NCBI RefSeq assembly: GCF_050487225.1
Contig: NZ_JBKQGY010000001.1
Coordinates: forward strand, 1,426,001-1,490,000
Direction: 5' to 3'
Length of the DNA: 64,000 bases
Origin: Paenalcaligenes sp050487225
GTDB lineage: Bacteria; Pseudomonadota; Gammaproteobacteria; Burkholderiales; Burkholderiaceae_B
In this document: piece after piece, positions 1-6,688 of the stretch
Layout: each line of letters opens with the position of its first letter
Numbering within the stretch: position 1 is the first letter of the stretch
Made by a program: the position numbers and the translations under genes
The notes under the pieces: model-generated
Database searches by the model: none
The model's input: the letters and a program-made list of their open reading frames with translations, nothing else
Told to the model about the DNA's origin: nothing

Positions 1-1019
1 GGCAATACGCCAGTACGGATAGAAATAGGACGAACAGTACGTGTATCGCGACCATCAATACGCGGCTCGCCACTCAGAATTTGACTACGAACAATCTGGC
101 TCTCGAAATCAAACAGAATGTTTTCAACACCCACTGAATCAGGAGCAGCTTCGCCTTTTTCTTCCGCAGAAGCAGCCAAGGAATCTTTCACAGATTGGCT
201 GATCTCTTTCAAACGCAATGTACGCGCTTGTTTTTCACGGATTTGGTAGGCCTCTTTCAACTGATCAAAAGCAACAGCGCGCACAGCGCTGATCAATGCT
301 TCGTTAGCTGGCTCTGGCTGCCAATCCCACTCAGGTTTGCCGGCATCTTCAACCAACTCATGAATAGCATTGATCACGTTTTGCATTTGCTCGTGACCAA
401 AGGCAATCGCACCCAACATCACGTCTTCAGACAATTGCTGAGCATCAGACTCAACCATCAACACAGCAGCCTCTGTACCAGCCACAACCAAGTCCAACTT
501 GGATTGCTCTGTTTGCGCTGTAGTTGGGTTCAGTACGTACTGACCATCTACATAACCCACACGCGCTGCACCAGCAGGGCCATTGAATGGAATACCAGAA
601 ATAGCCAACGCTGCTGATGCACCGATCAACGCAGGGATAACTGGGTCAATCTCAGGATTAACGGACAGCGCGTGAATGATGATTTGAACTTCGTTGTAAA
701 ACCCTTCAGGGAACAACGGACGCAGCGGACGGTCGATCAGACGTGAAGTCAATGTCTCACGCTCTGATGGCTTACCTTCACGCTTAAAGAAACCACCTGG
801 AATACGTCCAGCAGCGTAGGTTTTCTCTACGTAATCCACGGTCAAAGGAAAGAAATCCTGACCGGCTTTAGCTTTTTTAGCACCTACAACGGTTGCCAAA
901 ATAACGGTATCTTCAACAGAAACAAGCACGGCACCTGATGCCTGCCGTGCAATTTCACCCGTTTCCAACACAACTTCATGTGCGCCGTACTGGAATTTTT
1001 TTGTGACTTTATTGAACAT
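1..1019 (-). CDS. pnp: Polynucleotide phosphorylase, N-terminal part (3' end outside window)
   Basis: Phosphorolytic 3'-5' exoribonuclease that degrades mRNA in the cytoplasm and the degradosome. Translation of the minus strand from the ATG at 1019 gives MFNKVTKKFQYGAHEVVLET, a typical PNPase start. It continues through the first RNase PH domain (AGRIPGGFFKREGKPSERE, then LIDRPLRPLFP) into the all-alpha linker and the start of the second RNase PH domain (SGEPRIDGRDTRTVRPI). About 339 codons are visible; the catalytic second domain, KH and S1 domains lie beyond base 1. An AAGGA ribosome-binding site lies about 10 nt before the ATG. It follows rpsO on the same strand, the usual rpsO-pnp order, with a hairpin between them. 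The identification is very secure. Confidence 0.97.
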   Translation of the reverse strand, partial: MFNKVTKKFQYGAHEVVLETGEIARQASGAVLVSVEDTVILATVVGAKKAKAGQDFFPLTVDYVEKTYAAGRIPGGFFKREGKPSERETLTSRLIDRPLRPLFPEGFYNEVQIIIHALSVNPEIDPVIPALIGASAALAISGIPFNGPAGAARVGYVDGQYVLNPTTAQTEQSKLDLVVAGTEAAVLMVESDAQQLSEDVMLGAIAFGHEQMQNVINAIHELVEDAGKPEWDWQPEPANEALISAVRAVAFDQLKEAYQIREKQARTLRLKEISQSVKDSLAASAEEKGEAAPDSVGVENILFDFESQIVRSQILSGEPRIDGRDTRTVRPISIRTGVL

Positions 1020-1034
1020 TCACTACGTTCCTTA

Positions 1035-1084
1035 CAATAAAAAACCGTGCGTACCGCAAGAGGTTTCTTGCAGCAAGCACGGTT
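1035..1084 (-). terminator. rpsO-pnp intergenic hairpin with T-tract
   Basis: On the minus strand AACCGTGC (1077-1084) pairs with GCACGGTT (1043-1050), and an inner stem GCAAGA/TCTTGC (1056-1061 and 1066-1071) strengthens it. The 3' arm runs into TTTTTT. This has the form of an intrinsic terminator after rpsO. In E. coli the same gap holds a terminator and an RNase III site, so partial read-through into pnp is expected. The RNase III role is inference. Confidence 0.75.
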
Positions 1085-1111
1085 ATTTCGTGCGGGGCAT
1101 GCCCCGGCATA

Positions 1112-1378
1112 TTACTTACGCAGACCGAGTCTTTCGATCAACGCACGGTAAGCGTCAGGCTTACGATCTTTCAAGTAATCCAACAGTTTACGGCGACGGC
1201 TAACCATGCGCAGCAGACCACGACGTGAGTGGTGATCTTTAACGTGGGTTTTGAAGTGCTCTGTCAAATGAGCAATACGTGCCGAAAGCAGCGCTACTTG
1301 AACTTCTGGAGAACCAGTATCACCGGCTTTACGTTGGTATTCCGAAACGATTTCGGTTTTTTTAACTACTACTGTCAT
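1112..1378 (-). CDS. rpsO: 30S ribosomal protein S15
   Basis: Primary-binding protein of the central domain of 16S rRNA in the small ribosomal subunit. The 88-residue product has the family's normal length (about 89). It shows the conserved segments GDTGSPEVQVALLSARI, LTEHFKTHVKDHHSRRGLL and a basic C-terminus with RRRKLLDYLK. The ATG at 1378 is preceded by GAGGA with 7 nt spacing. It is transcribed ahead of pnp. The leader holds a hairpin whose loop is complementary to that GAGGA (see the regulatory entry), suggesting autoregulation of the kind known for S15. Confidence 0.98.
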   Translation of the reverse strand: MTVVVKKTEIVSEYQRKAGDTGSPEVQVALLSARIAHLTEHFKTHVKDHHSRRGLLRMVSRRRKLLDYLKDRKPDAYRALIERLGLRK

Positions 1379-1385
1379 AACATTA

Positions 1386-1424
1386 TCCTCAAATAACTTG
1401 CGATAGAACCGAGGAGCCCTATCG
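1386..1424 (-). promoter_or_regulatory. Candidate S15 autoregulatory leader: hairpin loop complementary to the rpsO SD
   Basis: In the rpsO leader (minus strand) CGATAG and CTATCG form a 6-bp stem (1401-1424) closing a 12-nt loop. The loop carries TCCTC (plus-strand 1411-1415), the exact complement of the GAGGA ribosome-binding site (plus-strand 1386-1390), separated by a 10-nt linker. Stem plus loop-SD pairing would form an H-type pseudoknot that blocks initiation. E. coli S15 represses its own mRNA through such a pseudoknot. That this sequence does the same is inference. Confidence 0.55.
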
Positions 1425-1466
1425 TGTCATCAGCAAAAACACTTTGCTTACGCAAAACAATCTGGA

Positions 1467-1472
1467 ATTATA
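1467..1472 (-). promoter_or_regulatory. rpsO promoter -10 box
   Basis: TATAAT on the minus strand, about 90 nt before the rpsO start. The corresponding -35 (TTACGT at 17 bp) is a weak match to consensus. Transcription from here would include the hairpin leader. Confidence 0.45.
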
Positions 1473-1552
1473 TAGCAAAATGCCTAAGCACGTAAGATTC
1501 TTCAATGACGCAATCCCGTAATTAGGCACTGCCACCACAGGAAGTACGAAAA

Positions 1553-2062
1553 ATGCCACGCTTTACCGCCCTACCCTGCATTACTTTTGTCAGCCTATTG
1601 ATGGCAGGCTGCACCAGTCTAAGCAACGTACCACCAGGCACCGCGTTAGATACAGCCATTAACGAATACGGCACACCCACACAACGCTGCAATAACATCA
1701 AACCTGAACTGGTGAACTGGTCTACCCAGCCTATGGGTTACTACGCGTGGACAGCCGAGGTGGATGAACAAAACATTATTTTATCCATACAGCAAATGCT
1801 CTCTGATGAAGGCTTTAGACTGCTAGACCAACACGACTGGACCGCTGCCATGATTGCCTGCTGGTATGGCCCACCCGCAGTGGATGAGTTTGCCCGATGG
1901 AAAGGCGTGACCTATCGCACGTGGTCATATCGTTACAAGCAAGGCGGCGCGTTTAACTCACTCATGTATATGTACTTCAACGACAAGGGCCAGTTGGTTC
2001 ACCACCACCCTGGCCCTGATCCTCGCGACATTAACGACGGTATATTTCGCGGTATGGATTAA
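1553..2062 (+). CDS. Small conserved lipoprotein of unknown function
   Basis: The 169-residue product begins with a basic and hydrophobic stretch ending in LMAGC (residues 16-20), a good lipobox, so it should be processed by signal peptidase II and lipidated on Cys20. The mature part contains NEYGTPTQRC, WSTQPMGYYAW and WKGVTYRTWSYRYKQGG, with a C-terminal segment resembling the short beta-rich SmpA/OmlA-like lipoproteins (MYFNDKGQLVHH). I recognise no specific family member and do not assign a role. It is monocistronic and its stop overlaps the convergent pssA stop by 4 nt. The ATG has only a weak purine-rich site upstream (GGAAG). Confidence 0.85.
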   Translation: MPRFTALPCITFVSLLMAGCTSLSNVPPGTALDTAINEYGTPTQRCNNIKPELVNWSTQPMGYYAWTAEVDEQNIILSIQQMLSDEGFRLLDQHDWTAAMIACWYGPPAVDEFARWKGVTYRTWSYRYKQGGAFNSLMYMYFNDKGQLVHHHPGPDPRDINDGIFRGMD

Positions 2063-2823
2063 GCATCCTCGCGGCGCTGCTCAATCAACCTACGCGCACG
2101 ATGCCAGCGCCACGCCATCACCACCCAACCCGACAGGCCGTACAGCACAAACAAGCCAAACAGCACCACCGGTGGATCGGAAGACACAAACACGAACAAC
2201 AACACTAGCAACAACATCCCCCAAAATGGCACACTTTTGCTCAACGCAAAGGTTTTGCCACTGTAGAAAGGTGCATTGGAGACCATAGCAACGCCAGCGT
2301 AAATTGTGAGAACAAAGGCACTCCACTGCAATACGTGCGTAGAAATCGGCAATTTATTATCCACCGACAGCCACACAAAACCCGCTATCAGCGCAGCTGC
2401 TGCAGGACTAGGCAAGCCTTGAAAAAAGCGTTTATCCACAACAGCGATATTGGTGTTGAAACGCGCTAAGCGCAATGCCGCGCCCGCGACAAACACAAAT
2501 GCCGCTAACCACCCCCACCGACCTAGATCTTGCAGCGCCCATACATACATCACCAATGCAGGCGCCACACCAAAAGAAGTTAAGTCAGCCATGGAGTCAT
2601 ACTGCTCACCAAAAGCGGACTGCGTATTGGTCAGGCGCGCTACTCGCCCATCCATACCATCAAATACCATTGCCAAGAATATGGCTATAGCAGCCACTTC
2701 AAACCGCCCATTCATGGCCTGCACGACGGCATAAAAACCGGCGAATAAGTTCGCGGTAGTAAACGCGTTAGGTAAAAGGTAAATACTGCGACGACGTAAT
2801 TCGTCTGTATTGCGACCGGGCAT
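2059..2823 (-). CDS. pssA: CDP-diacylglycerol--serine O-phosphatidyltransferase
   Basis: Inner-membrane enzyme that makes phosphatidylserine from CDP-diacylglycerol and serine, the precursor of phosphatidylethanolamine. The CDP-alcohol phosphotransferase signature is complete: DGMDGRVAR, then FGEQYDSMAD, which supplies the metal and substrate-binding Asp residues (about residues 55-80). Several hydrophobic helices follow, and the C-terminus is basic (WRWHRARRL). The length of 254 fits the membrane-type PssA rather than the E. coli soluble type. It lies downstream of ilvC, as in many betaproteobacteria, but a terminator separates them, so it probably also has its own promoter in 2824-2905. Confidence 0.94.
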   Translation of the reverse strand: MPGRNTDELRRRSIYLLPNAFTTANLFAGFYAVVQAMNGRFEVAAIAIFLAMVFDGMDGRVARLTNTQSAFGEQYDSMADLTSFGVAPALVMYVWALQDLGRWGWLAAFVFVAGAALRLARFNTNIAVVDKRFFQGLPSPAAAALIAGFVWLSVDNKLPISTHVLQWSAFVLTIYAGVAMVSNAPFYSGKTFALSKSVPFWGMLLLVLLFVFVSSDPPVVLFGLFVLYGLSGWVVMAWRWHRARRLIEQRREDA

Positions 2824-2907
2824 AATTCAAGCTGAAGGTAAGAAACCAAAGAAACCGCTTAAAAGCAGCTGGGTAAGAATGAGATATTAGCAGCTTATGG
2901 GCAATTA

Positions 2908-2952
2908 CAAAAAACAAAAAGGCTGGCACAGGGAGATCCCTAGGCCAGCCTT
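2908..2952 (-). terminator. Intrinsic terminator after ilvC
   Basis: On the minus strand AAGGCTGGC (2944-2952) pairs with GCCAGCCTT (2919-2927); GGGATCTCCC sits in between as an inner stem. The 3' arm is followed by TTTTTGTTTT. A strong terminator 24 nt past the ilvC stop. Confidence 0.9.
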
Positions 2953-2975
2953 ATGGCGTTAATCACGCCACATGC

Positions 2976-3992
2976 TTAGTTTTTAGATTTATCAACCAAT
3001 TTGTTGGCTGCAATCCAAGGCATCATTGCACGCAGTTGTTCGCCCACACGCTCAATCTGAGATTCAGCGTTGATACGACGACGCGATGTCAATGTTGGGG
3101 CACCAGCAGTGTGCTCCAAGATGAAGTTTTTAGCGTAAACACCGTTTTGGATGTCGGCCAGAACTTCACGCATTGCTTTACGTGTTTCATCAGTAATGAT
3201 CTTAGGACCTGTTTCGTACTCACCGTACTCCGCGTTGTTGGAGATGGAGTAGTTCATGTTGGCGATACCGCCTTCGTAGATCAGGTCAACGATCAACTTC
3301 AGTTCGTGCAAGCACTCGAAGTAAGCCATTTCTGGCGCGTAACCAGCTTCAACCAATGTATCGAAACCAGCTTTGATCAGTTCAACAGCACCACCACACA
3401 GAACAGCTTGCTCACCGAACAAGTCAGTTTCTGTTTCTTCACGGAAGTTTGTTTCGATGATACCGGCACGACCACCACCGTTTGCGCTAGCGTAGGACAG
3501 AGCTACATCACGTGCTGCACCAGTTTTATCTTGGTATACAGCGATCAGGTGAGGAACACCACCACCTTGACGGTATGTACCACGTACTGTGTGGCCTGGA
3601 GCTTTAGGAGCAACCATGATCACGTCGATATCATCACGTGGCACAACTTGGCCGTAGTGAACGTTAAAGCCGTGAGCAAATGCCAGTGCTGCGCCTGGAC
3701 GAATGTTTTCAGCAACTTGTGTACGGTACACTTCAGCGATGTTCTCGTCAGGCAACAAGATCATTACTACGTCAGCAATTTTAACGGCTTCAGCCACTTC
3801 CATCACTTTCAGGCCAGCGCCTTCAGCTTTGCTCCAAGAAGCACCGCCTTTACGCAAACCAACAACCACATTCACGCCGGACTCATGCAGGTTCAGTGCG
3901 TGAGCGTGGCCTTGTGAACCGTAACCGATAATGGTAACTGTACGACCCTTGATCAAGGAAAGGTCACAATCTTTGTCGTAAAAAACTTTCAT
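2976..3992 (-). CDS. ilvC: Ketol-acid reductoisomerase (NADP+)
   Basis: Second step of isoleucine and valine synthesis: isomerises and reduces acetolactate or acetohydroxybutyrate with NADPH and Mg2+. The 338-residue class I protein opens with MKVFYDKDCDLSLIKGRTV. It has the Rossmann motif GYGSQGHAHALNL (about 24-36), followed by GLRKGGASWSKAE, where Arg and Ser residues bind the NADPH phosphate. The C-terminal knotted domain has the metal ligands in DLFGEQAVLCGG and FECLHELKLIVDLIYEGG. It follows ilvH by 50 nt in the ilvB-ilvH-ilvC operon and ends at a strong terminator. Confidence 0.98.
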   Translation of the reverse strand: MKVFYDKDCDLSLIKGRTVTIIGYGSQGHAHALNLHESGVNVVVGLRKGGASWSKAEGAGLKVMEVAEAVKIADVVMILLPDENIAEVYRTQVAENIRPGAALAFAHGFNVHYGQVVPRDDIDVIMVAPKAPGHTVRGTYRQGGGVPHLIAVYQDKTGAARDVALSYASANGGGRAGIIETNFREETETDLFGEQAVLCGGAVELIKAGFDTLVEAGYAPEMAYFECLHELKLIVDLIYEGGIANMNYSISNNAEYGEYETGPKIITDETRKAMREVLADIQNGVYAKNFILEHTAGAPTLTSRRRINAESQIERVGEQLRAMMPWIAANKLVDKSKN

Positions 3993-4042
3993 GGAATCTG
4001 CTCCAAATTTTTGTCGCCTTGTGGCGTTTTAATTTAATAAAG

Positions 4043-4534
4043 TTAAACCTTCAAAACCCGTTCACCACGGCTGATACCTGACACACCGGTTCGTACTGTT
4101 TCCAAAATGGAACTGCGATCCAATGCATTGATGAAGGCAGAGATTTTCTCCTGCACTCCAGTCAGTTCAATCGTGTAGGTTTTGTCAGTCACATCAATGA
4201 TGCTGCCACGGAAAATGTCAGCCATACGTTTGATTTCTTCGCGCTCTTTACCTACCGCACGCACTTTGATGAGCATAAGTTCACGCTCAACGTGTGGGCC
4301 TTCGGAAAGATCCACCACCTTCACCACATCAACGAGGCGATTCAGGTGTTTGGTAATTTGCTCAATCACCTCATCGGGACCTATGGTCACAATCGTCATC
4401 CTAGACAACGTTGCATCTTCCGTAGGTGCCACAGTCAAGGTTTCAATGTTGTAGCCACGCGCAGAAAACAGACCAACCACACGCGACAATGCACCGGGTT
4501 CGTTCTCAATCAGGATGGAAATCACGTGTTTCAT
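4043..4534 (-). CDS. ilvH: Acetolactate synthase small (regulatory) subunit
   Basis: Regulatory partner of IlvB that binds valine and gives feedback inhibition. The ATG at 4534 gives MKHVISILIENEPGALSRVV, the typical ACT-domain start; a longer frame to 4564 lies inside ilvB and is not needed. It is 163 residues, the usual length, with an N-terminal ACT domain (about 3-75) containing GLFSARGYNIETLTVAPTED and a C-terminal ALS_ss_C domain. The start codon overlaps the ilvB stop as ATGA and AGGAG precedes it, so translation is probably coupled to keep the subunits balanced. Confidence 0.97.
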   Translation of the reverse strand: MKHVISILIENEPGALSRVVGLFSARGYNIETLTVAPTEDATLSRMTIVTIGPDEVIEQITKHLNRLVDVVKVVDLSEGPHVERELMLIKVRAVGKEREEIKRMADIFRGSIIDVTDKTYTIELTGVQEKISAFINALDRSSILETVRTGVSGISRGERVLKV

Positions 4535-6267
4535 AATTCCTCTCCTTTCAAATCTTCTGCACACAACAACATTTCCGTTAAACCTTTACCCGCCTTAACC
4601 ATTGGCCAGACGTTTTCTGTTTTATCGGTGATGAAGTCCATGAATACCAAGCGGTTTTTATGTTTAGTGAACGCCTCTTGAATGGCAGGTTTCACATCCG
4701 CAGGTTTATCAATACGCATACCAACGTGGCCGTAGCTTTCAACCAATTTCACGAAGTCAGGCAACGCATCCATGTAGGATTCCGAATAACGGGAGCCGTA
4801 ATCGATTTCCTGCCACTGACGCACCATACCCAGACTGCGGTTGTTCAAACACAGCAACTTAGGTGTCATACGATATTGCAGACATGTGGACAATTCTTGG
4901 ATGTTCATCTGAATAGATGCTTCACCCGTAATCACCGCTACATCTGCATCGGGGTTAGCCATCTGTACGCCCATAGCGTAAGGCAGGCCTACACCCATCG
5001 TCCCCAAGCCACCAGAGTTCAACCAGCGACGTGGTTTATTGAAACGGTAGTATTGTGCTGCCCACATTTGGTGTTGGCCCACATCAGAAGTCACGAAGGC
5101 GTCGCCACCTGTTACTTCCCACAGAGCTTCTACCACTGACTGAGGCTTAATAACCTCGTCAGAAGGCTTGTAGACTAGGCATTTTTTCTCGCGCCAAATG
5201 TTGATCTGCTTCCACCATTGTTCCAGAGCTGTTTTGCTCTTAGTGGATGAGGAACGAACTTGTGCATACTGCTCGTTGAACTCTTTCAGAACTTCCTTAA
5301 CGCTGCCCACGATAGGCACATCCACTTTCACACGTTTGGAAATGGAGGAAGGATCAATATCAATGTGAACAATTTTGCGAGGTACTTGCATGAAGTGACG
5401 AGGATTCGCAATAACGCGATCATCGAAACGCGCACCCACAGCAATCAACACATCACTGTGCTGCATAGCCATGTTTGCTTCATACGTACCGTGCATACCT
5501 GGCATACCTACGTACTGATCGCTATTACCTGGGTAAGCACCCAGTGCCATCAGCGTGGTAGTACAAGGTGCACCACAAAGCTCGACTAATTGTTTAACTT
5601 CTTCGGATGCATTATCCAAGATAGCGCCGCCGCCCACGTAAATCATGGGACGCTCAGCTGCTGCCAGCATTTGCACCGCTTTTTTGATCTGCCCCTGATG
5701 CCCTTTAGAAACAGGCATATAGGAACGCATTTTGACCTCGCCACGCTTAGGCGTGTAGCGAGCCATTGCGGCAGTAATATCTTTGGGGATATCGACCAAC
5801 ACAGGACCTGGACGGCCTGTAGTCGCGATATAGAAAGCTTTGCGAATAGTATCAGCCAGCTCTTTTACGTCACGCACCAAAAAGTTGTGCTTAACGCAAG
5901 GGCGCGTAATACCAATAGCATCACATTCTTGAAAAGCATCTTCGCCTATAGACTGGGAACCAACTTGACCACTGATCACCACCATAGGGATGGAGTCCAT
6001 ATAGGCTGTCGCAATACCTGTTACAGCATTGGTCAGACCTGGGCCGCTAGTAACCAGCGCTACACCAACCTTGTTGGAGGAGCGTGAATAAGCATCCGCC
6101 GCGTGCACAGCAGCTTGCTCGTGACGCACCAAAACGTGGCGGAATTTGTCCTGCTTGAAAATTGCATCGTAGATGTATAGTACGGCACCACCCGGATAGC
6201 CGAAAACGTGTTCTACGCCCTCGTCAGCCAGCGTGCGCACGACTATATCTGCGCCATTGAGTTCCAT
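4531..6267 (-). CDS. ilvB: Acetolactate synthase large (catalytic) subunit
   Basis: Thiamine-diphosphate enzyme that condenses two pyruvates to acetolactate, or pyruvate with 2-ketobutyrate, committing carbon to Val, Leu and Ile. The 578-residue product shows the N-terminal TPP domain (VFGYPGGAVLYIYDA, catalytic Glu in LVRHEQAAVHAADAY), the middle FAD-binding domain (VGARFDDRVIANPRHF), and the C-terminal TPP/Mg motif ITGEASIQMNIQELSTC. In the last motif the usual GDGSF is GEASI, as in many betaproteobacterial IlvB sequences as far as I recall. AAAGGA precedes the ATG. First gene of the ilvBHC operon. Confidence 0.97.
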   Translation of the reverse strand: MELNGADIVVRTLADEGVEHVFGYPGGAVLYIYDAIFKQDKFRHVLVRHEQAAVHAADAYSRSSNKVGVALVTSGPGLTNAVTGIATAYMDSIPMVVISGQVGSQSIGEDAFQECDAIGITRPCVKHNFLVRDVKELADTIRKAFYIATTGRPGPVLVDIPKDITAAMARYTPKRGEVKMRSYMPVSKGHQGQIKKAVQMLAAAERPMIYVGGGAILDNASEEVKQLVELCGAPCTTTLMALGAYPGNSDQYVGMPGMHGTYEANMAMQHSDVLIAVGARFDDRVIANPRHFMQVPRKIVHIDIDPSSISKRVKVDVPIVGSVKEVLKEFNEQYAQVRSSSTKSKTALEQWWKQINIWREKKCLVYKPSDEVIKPQSVVEALWEVTGGDAFVTSDVGQHQMWAAQYYRFNKPRRWLNSGGLGTMGVGLPYAMGVQMANPDADVAVITGEASIQMNIQELSTCLQYRMTPKLLCLNNRSLGMVRQWQEIDYGSRYSESYMDALPDFVKLVESYGHVGMRIDKPADVKPAIQEAFTKHKNRLVFMDFITDKTENVWPMVKAGKGLTEMLLCAEDLKGEEL

Positions 6268-6503
6268 TATGAAATTCCTTTCAGTCTTGCACTAACTCCC
6301 CGACTGGCACTTAAGCCGGAGTCTCAGCCAAATACAGCAACATGATCTGGCGCTTTATGACCCACGGGACCACGCCACCCAGACACACTACTGCTTGACC
6401 TGCACTCTTTCGGAAAGTAGCACTTGCGTACAAACGCGATAGCATGAAATGGAAGTCCTGGCATCACACGCTTGTGGCGCGGCCAGCAACAAATAAAAAG
6501 GCG
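6268..6503 (-). other. Long 5' leader of ilvB
   Basis: The ilvB start is separated from the divergent gene by 421 nt. Between the hairpin at 6504-6527 and ilvB no ORF with a convincing start signal is seen. A short stem can form just before the ribosome-binding site (ACTCC and GGC pairing with GCC and GGAGT on the minus strand, roughly 6293-6325). The length and the upstream terminator suggest post-initiation control of the operon. Confidence 0.4.
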
Positions 6504-6527
6504 CAAAAAAACGGGTTGATGACCCGT
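6504..6527 (-). terminator. Terminator-type hairpin in the ilvB leader (candidate attenuator)
   Basis: On the minus strand ACGGGT pairs with ACCCGT around a 5-nt loop (6511-6527) and is followed directly by TTTTTT. It points toward ilvB and lies 237 nt before its start, with no complete gene upstream on this strand. It therefore fits a leader attenuator better than the end of a gene. No leader peptide with runs of Ile, Leu or Val codons is obvious, so the sensing mechanism is open. Confidence 0.5.
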
Positions 6528-6688
6528 GCAAAGAGCCCTACTGCCCCAGCGGATGAGCTAAGGCATCAGGTACTTTACCCTGTTGCCAAATGGCAATCAA
6601 CTGCAATTGTTGGTAAAGCGCAAATTATCTTCACCCACAGTATGGGTTGGGCATCTTATACTGGTGACTCTGTACGTAGAACCACAAC

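Noticed and set aside
195..617. 140-codon plus-strand frame
   Set aside because: Antisense to pnp, whose own frame reads through clearly.
3036..3917. 293-codon plus-strand frame
   Set aside because: Antisense shadow of ilvC with the same odd composition; ilvC is certain.
6324..6506. 60-codon minus-strand frame in the ilvB leader
   Set aside because: Starts at a non-ATG codon, lacks an SD and has a Cys/Arg-rich random composition.
6511..6580. tRNA-like sequence upstream of ilvB (TTAGCTCA motif plus a hairpin with 7-nt loop)
   Set aside because: No matching acceptor 3' strand, no T arm and no U33 in the loop; the T-run after the hairpin fits a terminator instead.
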